A stretch of DNA of 64,000 nt from Bacilli bacterium (GTDB taxonomy: Bacteria > Bacillota_I > Bacilli_A > RF39 > UBA660), in NCBI GenBank assembly GCA_017460175.1, contig JAFUBO010000006.1, positions 62,001 to 126,000 on the forward strand, read 5' to 3'. The position numbers were made by a program, and so were the translations under genes. The first letter of the stretch is position 1, and every line of letters begins with the position of its first letter. Under the pieces are notes generated by a model. That model was not told where the DNA came from and ran no database searches. It saw only the letters and a program-made list of their open reading frames with translations. Shown here piece by piece: positions 56,675 to 64,000 of the stretch.

Positions 56675-57433
56675 TTGAAAGCATTAATCACAGGAGCATC
56701 TTCAGGTATTGGACTTGATATGGCAAGATACTTAGCTACACAAAAACATGAACTTATTTTAGTCGCAAGAGATAAACAAAAATTAGAGATGATACAGGAA
56801 CAATTACCCACAAAAGTAACAATAATAGTTGCTGATCTTTCTAATGAACAAAAAGCAAAAGAACTATACGTTATTGCTAAACAAGAAAATATAGATATAT
56901 TAATAAATAATGCCGGATTTGGTGATTTTGGTTATCTTCCAGATACTGATATAAATAAAGATTTAGATATGATTAATACAAATGTAAAAGCATTACATAT
57001 CTTAACAAAATCAGTAGTAAAAGATATGGAAAAGAAAGATACAGATACATATATATTGAATGTAGCTTCATCTGCTGGACTAATGCCAGGAGGACCATTA
57101 ATGAGTACATACTATGCTACTAAATCGTATGTAAGAAGCCTTACTGAAGCATTATACTATGAAGAAAAGAAAAAAAAGACGAAAGTCCATGTTTCAGTAT
57201 TATGTCCAGGACCAGTAGATACAAACTTTAATAATGTTGCTGGAGTACATTTTTCTGTTAAACCATTAAAAAGTACTTATGTAGCTAAATATGCAATAGA
57301 TAAAATGTTTGATGAGAAGATGTTAATAATTCCAGGAAAAAAGATGAAATTAGCTAACTTTTTTTCAAGATTTGTAAGTAACAAATTCTTATTAAGAACT
57401 GCATATAATGTACAAAAGAGAAAAGCCAGCTAA
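56675..57433 (+). CDS. Short-chain dehydrogenase/reductase
   Basis: 252 residues from TTG 56675, behind AGTGGGTGA. Cofactor motif TGASSGIG, NNAGFGDFG, catalytic Ser in NVASSAGL and the YATKS (YxxxK) pair. The CPGPVDTNFNNVA motif matches the SDR group around DltE/YqjQ. Substrate unknown. It is inserted between rplQ and the ABC-like genes; in Bacillus these positions are contiguous. Confidence 0.88.
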   Translation: MKALITGASSGIGLDMARYLATQKHELILVARDKQKLEMIQEQLPTKVTIIVADLSNEQKAKELYVIAKQENIDILINNAGFGDFGYLPDTDINKDLDMINTNVKALHILTKSVVKDMEKKDTDTYILNVASSAGLMPGGPLMSTYYATKSYVRSLTEALYYEEKKKKTKVHVSVLCPGPVDTNFNNVAGVHFSVKPLKSTYVAKYAIDKMFDEKMLIIPGKKMKLANFFSRFVSNKFLLRTAYNVQKRKAS

Positions 57434-57450
57434 TTAGTTGGTTTTTATTT
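57423..57450 (+). terminator. Terminator-like hairpin after the SDR gene
   Basis: CCAGCTA (57426-57432) pairs with TAGTTGG (57435-57441) with one G-T pair, then T-rich sequence. The stop codon lies in the stem. Confidence 0.6.
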
Positions 57451-57464
57451 TAGGAGGGTAAGGT

Positions 57465-58211
57465 ATGACTAAGATTATTGAAATAAATAATTTTAGTGAT
57501 GACAATTTATTTGAAAATCTTAATATAAATGTAGAAAAAAATAAAATTACAACTATTTCAGGTGCTAATTCGTGTGGTAAAACTACATTAATAAGAATTT
57601 TAAATAGAGAAATCATTACTGATAGTAATATTTTATTAAATAATATAAATATAAATGATTATACTATTTCTGAATATATCAGTCTGGTTCAAACAGTCAT
57701 ACCTTTTGAAATAGTATTTCAAGAAAATACTTTAGAAAAAGAAATAAAGAATCTAAGCCTAGTAAAAGGACTAAGAATAAAATCTATTCTTACTAAGAAT
57801 ATAAAAGAATTAACTATAAAAGAAAAATTATTAGCACAAGTAGCTATTGCTTTAGACTTGAAGCCACAACTTTTATTGTTGGATAATATATTTATATATT
57901 TCAATGAAAAAGAAAAGGAAGATATATTTAAATTTTTAAGAAATTATCAAAAAAAATATAATCTTACTGTAATATTAACAACCACAGATTTAAAAGATAG
58001 TTTATATACTGATTACTTATATATTATTGGTAATAAAAAAGTTATATTAAAGGGAGAACCATTAAAAGTATTAGAAAAAGATAATATATTAAACAAAGTA
58101 GGGTTAAATATACCATTTATGGCAGATTTATCAGTAAAATTAAAGGATTATGATCTATTAGACAGCATTATACTAGACCAAAATAAGATGGTGGATATAC
58201 TATGGAAATAG
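57465..58211 (+). CDS. Degenerate EcfA1-like ABC ATPase
   Basis: 248 residues with the size and layout of the EcfA1 ATPase. Walker A is kept (SGANSCGKTTL, ~33-43). The signature LSGGQ is replaced by LTIKEK (~124), the Walker B Glu is Asn (QLLLLDNIF), and the H-loop His is gone (LTTTDLKD). It is therefore unlikely to hydrolyse ATP normally. It lies where Bacillus has ecfA1 (between rplQ and truA), next to a more decayed partner. It could be a scaffold or a relic; the long intact frame argues that it is kept. Confidence 0.75.
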   Translation: MTKIIEINNFSDDNLFENLNINVEKNKITTISGANSCGKTTLIRILNREIITDSNILLNNININDYTISEYISLVQTVIPFEIVFQENTLEKEIKNLSLVKGLRIKSILTKNIKELTIKEKLLAQVAIALDLKPQLLLLDNIFIYFNEKEKEDIFKFLRNYQKKYNLTVILTTTDLKDSLYTDYLYIIGNKKVILKGEPLKVLEKDNILNKVGLNIPFMADLSVKLKDYDLLDSIILDQNKMVDILWK

Positions 58212-58891
58212 ATATTAATATAATTGAAAATACTTTTAATGGAATAATTACTGATGATGAAGAAAAAATAATAGAATTAATAAAACAACAAAGCATTCAA
58301 AAAATAGGAATAATAAGAGAAGATTATTTATCATATAACTTTTTAACTAAAGTATATGAATGGATGTATTATGAAATAAGAAGAAAAAGACTAATTATAA
58401 AAAATCCTAAAAAGAAAATTAATGATTCACTAAAAATAGTAGGATTAAATACTACATATTTAAATAAAAATATTAATAAGTTATCCTCATCAGAAAAAAT
58501 ATTAATAACTTTAGCAATATCACTATTATCAAATCCAGATATAATTATCTTAATTGATTTATTTAAATATTTCGATAAAGAAAATGAAAAAAAACTAATT
58601 ATATTATTTGATAAAATAAGAGATAAATATAATAAAACAATTATATTTATAAATGATGATAGCGAAATAATGTATAAATATACTAATAATTTAATAATAA
58701 AAAAGAATAATTTATTTATAGAAGACGAAACAACTAAGATATTTAAAAGAGTAGATTTTCTACATAAAAATAATATAAAAGTACCAGAAATAATAGAATT
58801 AACTTATCTAATAAAAAAGAAAAAGAAAATAAAACTAGAATATCATAAAGATGTAAGAGACATTTTAAAAGATATTTATAAACACATATAG
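58202..58891 (+). CDS. Highly degenerate EcfA2-like ABC ATPase
   Basis: 229 residues, overlapping the previous gene by ten bases. It shows the second half of an ABC ATPase: INKLSSSEKILITLAISLLS in place of LSGGQ..., and NPDIIILIDLFKYFDK in place of Walker B with its Glu. No Walker A can be found, and the N-terminal beta subdomain is shortened. TIIFINDDSE has no H-loop His. It is a pseudo-ATPase at the ecfA2 place. ecfT, the usual third gene, is missing, and truA follows directly. Confidence 0.7.
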   Translation: MEIDINIIENTFNGIITDDEEKIIELIKQQSIQKIGIIREDYLSYNFLTKVYEWMYYEIRRKRLIIKNPKKKINDSLKIVGLNTTYLNKNINKLSSSEKILITLAISLLSNPDIIILIDLFKYFDKENEKKLIILFDKIRDKYNKTIIFINDDSEIMYKYTNNLIIKKNNLFIEDETTKIFKRVDFLHKNNIKVPEIIELTYLIKKKKKIKLEYHKDVRDILKDIYKHI

Positions 58892-58899
58892 GAGGTTGT

Positions 58900-59631
58900 A
58901 TGAGATTTTTAATAAAGTTTTCCTATGATGGGACAGGTTATAGTGGATTTCAATCACAAAAAGGATTAGATACTATTGAAAAAAGAATGGAAGAAGCTTT
59001 AACAAAAATAAATAATGGTAAAAAGACAAGCATTACAGCTACTGGAAGAACAGACAAAAAGGTTCATGCTTTAAGTCAATATGGACATTGTGATATAGAT
59101 GTTGATATTACAGAAAAAAAACTAAAAAAAGCATTAAATTCTAATTTACCAGATGATATCCATGTAATTGAAACAAAAGTAGTAGATGATGATTTTCATG
59201 CAAGATATAAAGTAAAAGAAAAGACATATAAATACATTTTAAATACAGGTGAATATAATCCATTAGAAAGAAATTATGTTTTTCAATATAACTATGATTT
59301 AAATACTGAAAATATGAAGAAAGCTATTAATTATTTTTTAGGGAAACATGATTTTAGAGCTTTTGTAACTGATAATAAAGAAAAAGAAAACTGCGTAAGA
59401 ACAATAAGAAAAGTGAGTATTCAAGAAGAAAATAAAAAAATAATATTTACTTTTGTAGGAGATGGATTTTTAAGATATCAAGTAAGAAATATGGTTGGTA
59501 TTTTAATAAAAGTAGGTGAGAATAAGTTATCCCCAGAAGATGTGGAAAAAATATTAGAAAGCAAAGATAGAACTAAATCAGGTAAAACCGCTCCAGCAGA
59601 AGGTTTATATTTAACAGATGTAAAGTATTAA
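58900..59631 (+). CDS. truA: tRNA pseudouridine(38-40) synthase
   Basis: 243 residues. FLIKFSYDGTGYSGFQSQKG, the catalytic Asp in TATGRTDKKVHAL, and the end LRYQVRNMVGILIKVG. It makes pseudouridine in the anticodon arm of many tRNAs. GGAGG upstream. It keeps the Bacillus order ecfA-truA-rplM-rpsI. Confidence 0.96.
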   Translation: MRFLIKFSYDGTGYSGFQSQKGLDTIEKRMEEALTKINNGKKTSITATGRTDKKVHALSQYGHCDIDVDITEKKLKKALNSNLPDDIHVIETKVVDDDFHARYKVKEKTYKYILNTGEYNPLERNYVFQYNYDLNTENMKKAINYFLGKHDFRAFVTDNKEKENCVRTIRKVSIQEENKKIIFTFVGDGFLRYQVRNMVGILIKVGENKLSPEDVEKILESKDRTKSGKTAPAEGLYLTDVKY

Positions 59632-59650
59632 AAAAGATTATAAAATAACA

Positions 59651-59687
59651 AAAAAGTATTGATTTTTAATACTTTTTTTAGTATAAT
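59651..59687 (+). promoter_or_regulatory. Overlapping truA terminator and rplM promoter
   Basis: AAAAAGTATT (59651-59660) pairs with AATACTTTTTTT (59669-59680) as a terminator. Within it, TTGATT (59659-59664) is a -35 with a 17-base spacer to TATAAT (59682-59687). One stretch thus ends truA and starts rplM. Confidence 0.85.
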
Positions 59688-59693
59688 TCTAAC

Positions 59694-59763
59694 TGGTACA
59701 TTCAAATATCCCACCTTAATTAGACCCTGGGAAAGTCTAGTTAAAGTAAAAGGAGAAAAAAAT
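59694..59763 (+). promoter_or_regulatory. L13 leader RNA candidate
   Basis: About 70 bases of leader lie before rplM, with a stem TAGAC/GTCTA (59721-59725, 59735-59739) and a loop CCTGGGAAA, then AAAGGAG. An L13 leader ahead of rplM-rpsI is known in Bacillota; whether this short version is the same RNA is not certain. Confidence 0.6.
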
Positions 59764-60195
59764 ATGACAAGTTATATGCAAAAAAAAGAAACTATTGAAA
59801 GAAAATGGTATGTAATTGACGCTGAAGGAAAATCTTTAGGTAGAGTTGCTACATTAGCAGCTACTTACTTACGTGGAAAAAACAAACCAACTTACACACC
59901 ACACATTGATTGTGGAGACTACATTATTATCATTAATGCTAGTAAAGTTAACTTAACTGGTAACAAATTAGATAATAAAATGTATTACAATCACTCAATG
60001 TATACAGGTGGATTAAGAGAAAGAACTGCAAGAACAATGAGAGAAGAATATCCAGAAGAAATGGTTGAAAGAGCTGTTAAAGGTATGTTACCTCATAACA
60101 GACTTGGAAGACAAATGTACAAAAAATTATTTGTATATGCTGGAGCAGAACACAAACAACAAGCACAAAAACCAGAAGTGCTTGAAGTTAAGTAG
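59764..60195 (+). CDS. rplM: 50S ribosomal protein L13
   Basis: 143 residues from ATG 59764 (AAAGGAG upstream). [40 protein letters not shown] and the [11 protein letters not shown] segment are typical. Partner gene rpsI follows after 13 bases. Confidence 0.97.
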   Translation: MTSYMQKKETIERKWYVIDAEGKSLGRVATLAATYLRGKNKPTYTPHIDCGDYIIIINASKVNLTGNKLDNKMYYNHSMYTGGLRERTARTMREEYPEEMVERAVKGMLPHNRLGRQMYKKLFVYAGAEHKQQAQKPEVLEVK

Positions 60196-60208
60196 GAGGG
60201 TTTAAAAA

Positions 60209-60634
60209 ATGGCAAAAGAAAAGAAAAACGTTTATACTGGAACTGGTCACAGAAAGACTAGTGTAGCTAGAGTTACATTAACTTCAGGTAAAGGAAAAAT
60301 AACAGTAAACGGAAGAGATGTTCATGAATATTTCCCTTCTGAAATTTGTGTAATGGATTTAACTCAACCTTTAGTATTAACTAATACAAATGAAATGTTT
60401 GATGTTGATGCACAAGTTAAAGGTGGAGGATTCCAAGGACAAACAGGAGCTATTCGTTTAGGAATCACTAGAGCATTACTTGATTATGATAAAACAACAC
60501 CAGCTGATTCAGAAAATAGTTTTAGAAAAACTCTTAAAGTTGCAGGATTCATCACAAGAGATTCTCGTAAGAAAGAACGTAAAAAACCAGGATTAAAGAA
60601 AGCACGTCGTGCTCCACAATTCTCAAAACGTTAA
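60209..60634 (+). CDS. rpsI: 30S ribosomal protein S9
   Basis: 141 residues, about ten longer than usual at the N-terminus (MAKEKKNVY). [20 protein letters not shown] and the end [14 protein letters not shown], whose last Arg reaches P-site tRNA. AGGAGGG upstream. Confidence 0.97.
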   Translation: MAKEKKNVYTGTGHRKTSVARVTLTSGKGKITVNGRDVHEYFPSEICVMDLTQPLVLTNTNEMFDVDAQVKGGGFQGQTGAIRLGITRALLDYDKTTPADSENSFRKTLKVAGFITRDSRKKERKKPGLKKARRAPQFSKR

Positions 60635-60651
60635 TTTATTCAAAAAGTTTC

Positions 60652-60679
60652 AAAGCTCACAAATGTGGGCTTTTTTTTA
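60652..60679 (+). terminator. rplM-rpsI terminator
   Basis: AAAGCTCAC pairs with GTGGGCTTT (one G-T pair) around AAAT, followed by T. Confidence 0.9.
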
Positions 60680-60721
60680 TGTCATAATATGATATAATTA
60701 AGATGAAAGGAGAATACAATT

Positions 60722-61030
60722 ATGAAGAAAGGGTTATTTGCATTATTACTAGTTGCAGGAATTATATTGCTAGCAGGATGTGGTAAAAGTAATTTACTTG
60801 TTGGTAAATGGGCACATGGATCTTTTGTATACACATTTAATTCAGACGGAACATGTGAATATGATGTTTCAGGATCAATAATGAAATGTACATACAAAAC
60901 AAGTGGTAATAAATTATCAATCTTATATGAAGGATATGATAAATCATTAGATACAACATACAGCGTTAAAGGAAACAAATTAAGTATTAAAGATTCATTT
61001 GGTAATGATACTGTGTATACTAAAAAATAA
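60722..61030 (+). CDS. Small lipoprotein
   Basis: 102 residues. Signal with lipobox LLAGC (Cys near residue 20) for modification by Lgt (26554). The mature part (GKWAHGSFVYTFNSDGTCEY ... YKTSGNKLSILYEG) is a small beta-barrel-like domain of the DUF5640/lipocalin-like group. Two repeats GNKLSI. Function unknown; it has its own promoter region and terminator. Confidence 0.8.
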   Translation: MKKGLFALLLVAGIILLAGCGKSNLLVGKWAHGSFVYTFNSDGTCEYDVSGSIMKCTYKTSGNKLSILYEGYDKSLDTTYSVKGNKLSIKDSFGNDTVYTKK

Positions 61031-61038
61031 TAATTATT

Positions 61039-61066
61039 AAACAGTGATATAATCACTGTTTTTTTA
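61039..61066 (+). terminator. Lipoprotein gene terminator
   Basis: AACAGTGAT pairs with ATCACTGTT around a short AT loop, followed by T. Confidence 0.88.
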
Positions 61067-61091
61067 TGATATAATTTTTGTAGGTGATAAT

Positions 61092-61607
61092 ATGAATAAA
61101 GCACTAGAAATAATGAAATTAATGGATGAAATTGAATATGGTTGGGTAGATAAGAAGAATAATAGACATATAAAACTACAAGGTTTTGCAGATAATTATA
61201 TGCTTCAATCTCCAAAAGAACTAATAAATAGCAAATTAGGTGTATGCTGGGATCAAGTAGAATTAGAAAGATTTTATTTTAAAGAAAGAAATATTGTTGT
61301 TAATTCATACTTTATTGTTCATTATGATGATAATAAATGTCCATGCCATACATTTATATCTTTTGAAGAAAATAATAAATTCTATTGGTTTGAACATGCA
61401 TGGAAAAAACACAAAGGAATCAAAGAATTTAATACAGAAAAAGAATTATTAAATGAAGTAAAATCAAAATTTATAGATATGGAATTAAATAATGAATATC
61501 AAGAGAATCATTTATTTATATATCAATATGAAGAACCTAAAATACACATTGATGTAGAAGAATTTTATAAACATTGTGAAAAAGGTAAAAAAGTTAAACC
61601 AGAGTAA
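61092..61607 (+). CDS. Transglutaminase-like cysteine-protease-fold protein
   Basis: 171 residues without signal or membrane segment. Cys in SKLGVCWDQVELERFYF, His in CPCHTFISFEE and Glu or His in FYWFEHAWKKHKGI are spaced as in a transglutaminase-like Cys-His-acid triad. Related small proteins occur in clostridia. The substrate is unknown. It has its own start (AGGTGA before ATG) and a terminator at 61606-61637. Confidence 0.7.
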   Translation: MNKALEIMKLMDEIEYGWVDKKNNRHIKLQGFADNYMLQSPKELINSKLGVCWDQVELERFYFKERNIVVNSYFIVHYDDNKCPCHTFISFEENNKFYWFEHAWKKHKGIKEFNTEKELLNEVKSKFIDMELNNEYQENHLFIYQYEEPKIHIDVEEFYKHCEKGKKVKPE

Positions 61608-61637
61608 AAAAATTATTGAATAAATAATTTTTTTTTG
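61606..61637 (+). terminator. Terminator after the transglutaminase-like gene
   Basis: AAAAAAATTATT pairs with AATAATTTTTTTT around the short loop near 61618-61622; very A+T rich but with a long T run. Confidence 0.75.
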
Positions 61638-61682
61638 TAGAAAAAAAATATTTAAAGCATAAATTATTACGAGGAGGTTTAT

Positions 61683-62021
61683 ATGTTTCATATTGAATAT
61701 CTACAACAACTTTTAGTAATCGCAATTACTTTAAGTACTATTACATGTACACTAGTTCAAAAAACAAAATCATTTTTTAGTAATAGTAAAATTATTATTA
61801 TTTACTCATTAATAATAAATTTAGTAATAGGCGTAATTTTTTGTATAACATTTACAGATATAACATTACCTACTAGTCTATGGATTGGCTTATTTGGATT
61901 TATAGGTGCTGATTCTATATACAAATCATTAGAAGGAAAAATTTTATCATACACTGATATATTAAATAGAAAAAATATAACTATCTCCAAGGAGAATATC
62001 ATAAACGAGGAGGATAAATAA
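61683..62021 (+). CDS. Holin-like small membrane protein
   Basis: 112 residues. Three membrane helices (~5-25, ~37-57, ~63-83) and a charged C-terminal tail ending NEEDK are the layout of many phage holins. It is followed by an M23 endolysin-like gene that shares its last base. GAGGAGG precedes the ATG. A holin role is inferred from topology and the neighbour. Confidence 0.6.
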   Translation: MFHIEYLQQLLVIAITLSTITCTLVQKTKSFFSNSKIIIIYSLIINLVIGVIFCITFTDITLPTSLWIGLFGFIGADSIYKSLEGKILSYTDILNRKNITISKENIINEEDK

Positions 62022-62680
62022 TGGAAAAAGCAATATTTCCTAGTAAATACATGCGAATAACCCAAGGTTATAACGAAGGAACTCATAAAGATAGTTATGC
62101 AATTGATAATGCCGATAAAGATGGGGGAATAAGTAATTTATATGCTCCTTTTGACGGAATTATCAAAAAAATATATCCAAATGATGCCAACGAAGTATGG
62201 TTGGAAAGTATTGAAAAACTTGAATATCCTGATGGTACAATTGATTATATGACAATCATGTTTGCTCATTCTAATGACGTTAGTAATCTATTTGTAGGTA
62301 AAAGAATAAATAAAAATGATGCTTTTTATAGTGAAGGTACGAAAGGTAACACTACTGGTAATCATTGTCATATAGAATGTGGTAGAGGAAAATTTGAAGG
62401 AAATGGTTGGCATAAAAATGCCTATGGTTATTGGAGCATAAATAATGGTAAACGTCCAGAAGAATGCTTATGGATAGATGATAGTATTAATATTTTAAAT
62501 AGTTATGGATACAACTTTAAAAAAATAGAAAATGAAAAATCCACAGAAAATGTGGATAAAGAGAAAACAAAACCCATTCCTGTGGAAGAAAAGAAAACTA
62601 AAGAATTTATTGCCCCAAAAACAGATTTATATGGAGTATATCTAAAAGAAAAACAAAAACTAATTATAGAAGAATCATAG
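62021..62680 (+). CDS. M23 peptidase, endolysin-like
   Basis: 219 residues without signal peptide. The LytM-type core has RITQGYNEGTHKDSYAID (first His and Asp ligands) and the HxH pair in GNHCHIECGRG. After ~165 there is a linker rich in Lys/Glu/Thr/Pro and a short tail (DLYGVYLKEKQKLI). Lack of a signal plus a holin-like gene in front suggests a phage lysis cassette or a domesticated one. Its end overlaps the stop of the converging ZIP gene by six bases. Confidence 0.78.
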   Translation: MEKAIFPSKYMRITQGYNEGTHKDSYAIDNADKDGGISNLYAPFDGIIKKIYPNDANEVWLESIEKLEYPDGTIDYMTIMFAHSNDVSNLFVGKRINKNDAFYSEGTKGNTTGNHCHIECGRGKFEGNGWHKNAYGYWSINNGKRPEECLWIDDSINILNSYGYNFKKIENEKSTENVDKEKTKPIPVEEKKTKEFIAPKTDLYGVYLKEKQKLIIEES

Positions 62681-63469
62681 TATAAGTTCTAAAATCATCA
62701 TTATAGAAAAACCAATCATTAGAAATAAGGCCATTAGGTCTTTTCTTTTATTTTGTTGAGATTCAGGTATTAATTCCATTGTAATAACAAATATCATAGC
62801 ACCTGCAGTTAAAGATAATATAAATGGTAAAAATACTTGTATTTTTATTACTAATAGTGCACCAACTACCGCAAAAATAGGTTCAACTAAAGCACTAATT
62901 GATCCAAAGATAAAGGATTTAAATCTAGATATATTTTCTCTTCTTAAAGGTATACTAATTGCACATCCTTCAGGAAAATTTTGTATTGCAATAGCAATAG
63001 TTAAGGTAATTGCACTTATCAAAGTAGCATTATTAATTTCATAAATAATAGCTCCATAAGCAACTCCTAACACTAATCCTTCTGGTATATTATGCAAAGT
63101 AATAGAAGAAAATAACATGATAGCTCCCTTAAGATTAGAAATAGTTTTTTTTCCTTTTTTTTCAAGCCTATTTAAAAATTTATCTCCAATATAAAGAAGT
63201 ATTCCACCTAACATAAATCCTAAAAATACAATTAACCAAGTAATAAGTTTTAATTCTTTTGAAATTTCAATAGCTGGTTCCAATAATGAGAAAAATGAAG
63301 CAGCCATCATAATACCAGCAGATAATGATAACATAATATCCATTATATTTTTATTAACAGATTTAAAAAAGAACACTAAGCTAGAACCTAAACATGTAAT
63401 AAAAAAAGTAAATAATCCAGCAAGCAAAGCTTGGTATATAGGATTTATTTCCATAAAAAAATTAATCAA
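62675..63469 (-). CDS. ZIP-family metal transporter, GufA/ZupT type
   Basis: 264 residues, eight membrane helices. Metal-site motifs LHNIPEGLVLGVAYG in TM4 and IAIQNFPEGCAISIPL in TM5; the QN-PEG form is typical of the GufA branch. It imports zinc or similar divalent metal. Start taken as TTG at 63469, about six bases after GGTGAT; an ATG five codons later is possible. It ends by overlapping the M23 gene. Confidence 0.88.
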   Translation of the reverse strand: MINFFMEINPIYQALLAGLFTFFITCLGSSLVFFFKSVNKNIMDIMLSLSAGIMMAASFFSLLEPAIEISKELKLITWLIVFLGFMLGGILLYIGDKFLNRLEKKGKKTISNLKGAIMLFSSITLHNIPEGLVLGVAYGAIIYEINNATLISAITLTIAIAIQNFPEGCAISIPLRRENISRFKSFIFGSISALVEPIFAVVGALLVIKIQVFLPFILSLTAGAMIFVITMELIPESQQNKRKDLMALFLMIGFSIMMILELIL

Positions 63470-63588
63470 AATATATCACCATTATAAATTATGCAAAAAT
63501 ACTTAATTTGGTTCTAAAACATATTGTAAAATATTTGAAAAAAAGATATAATAAGATATAGAATAAGAATAATACGGGGTGATATCTA

Positions 63589-64000
63589 GTGATAGTTAGA
63601 TTGATCAAAAAGAAAAAAATTTATAATTTTTCTTTACCTTCAAAAGTTGCGGGCAATTACTGGATTACCGACAATGATTATTTAGGAAATGTACGAAACT
63701 TAATAAATGTAGAAGAATACAATGGAGAATGGAAAATCAAGAGTGACTTCGAAACAAAAATTATGTCAGGAGATAAAGAAGTAGAATCAGCTATCTTAAA
63801 AGATTATAGTTTATACTTCTTAAAAATAAATACAGATAATGAATATGTTATATTATATTGTTCTCCATCAACAGAAAATAATATTTTAAAATTAAAAATT
63901 GATGAGAAAAAAGATTTTTTAATCGGTACTGATAGTAAATCAGAAATTTATTATAATTATCCATTAGTATCAAAACAACAAGCAAGATTAATTTATAATA
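63589..64000 (+). CDS. EssC-like type VII secretion ATPase, N-terminal part
   Basis: 137 residues are visible and the frame runs past the window end. GTG 63589 follows GGGGTGAT. MIVRLIKKKKIYNFSLPSKV, GNYWITDNDY and EYVILYCSP match the N-terminal FHA-type domains of EssC, the membrane FtsK/SpoIIIE ATPase of Bacillota type VII secretion. The ATPase modules would lie beyond 64000, so the assignment rests on the N-terminal part. WXG100 substrates and other Ess genes would be expected to follow. Confidence 0.7.
   Translation, partial: MIVRLIKKKKIYNFSLPSKVAGNYWITDNDYLGNVRNLINVEEYNGEWKIKSDFETKIMSGDKEVESAILKDYSLYFLKINTDNEYVILYCSPSTENNILKLKIDEKKDFLIGTDSKSEIYYNYPLVSKQQARLIYN

Noticed and set aside
60682..61215. 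177-codon open frame on the minus strand
   Set aside because: It lies opposite the lipoprotein gene and the transglutaminase-like gene, both with good ribosome sites and protein-like composition; the frame is a by-product of A+T-rich coding.
1..64000. UGA read as Trp (Mollicutes code)
   Set aside because: int and ftsE end in TGA at natural lengths, and prfB keeps its UGA frameshift.

Overview
The window is chromosomal DNA of a very A+T-rich Bacillota, most like a Bacilli or Mollicutes-related gut lineage with a trimmed gene set. The evidence is A/T-ending codons, strong AGGAGG-type ribosome binding sites, many hairpin-plus-T terminators, and gene orders shared with Bacillus (uvrB-uvrA-yvlD-lgt-yvcK-whiA-clpP; gap-pgk-tpi; S10-spc-alpha ribosomal cluster; truA-rplM-rpsI). 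It also has Spo0A, FtsEX with a PcsB-like hydrolase, and an EssC-like type VII secretion gene. UGA is a stop codon: several genes end in TGA, and prfB (RF2) keeps its programmed UGA frameshift. The exact lineage is inference.

1-8500, accessory region. The tail of an SPL-type radical SAM gene is followed by an integrative mobilizable element: a replication-initiator-like HTH protein, excisionase, Tn916-type tyrosine integrase, MobV relaxase, an oriT-like site, and a large seven-module zinc-ribbon/nuclease protein. The DNA after it is rich in short tandem motifs and diverged direct repeats, as expected of stacked attachment sites, and these flank a small metallopeptidase gene. A 10-TM putative metal exporter follows.

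8500-20200. T-box-controlled proS; a membrane protein joining an integrase-arm-like domain to two LysM domains; a Pr6Pr membrane protein; frameshifted prfB; two YitT proteins; ftsE-ftsX-PcsB-like hydrolase; a membrane-anchored HTH protein; and a secreted protein of unknown function.

20200-42800. DNA repair (uvrB, uvrA, dinB), lipoprotein maturation (lgt), yvcK-whiA, clpP, a uridine-kinase-like nucleoside kinase, a glycolytic gap-pgk-tpi cluster with membrane-lipid genes inserted, and spo0A with 0A-box-like sites upstream. hprK and rapZ, which adjoin these genes in Bacillus, are absent here.

42800-60700. The S10-spc-alpha ribosomal cluster with secY, adk, infA and rpoA (no rpmD, no map), then an SDR enzyme, two decayed ABC ATPases at the place where Bacillus has ecfA1-ecfA2 (no ecfT), truA, and rplM-rpsI behind a leader.

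60700-64000. A lipoprotein, a transglutaminase-like protein, a holin-like/M23 endolysin-like pair, a ZIP metal transporter on the minus strand, and the start of an EssC-like ATPase that runs off the window. No tRNA, rRNA or CRISPR array was seen.
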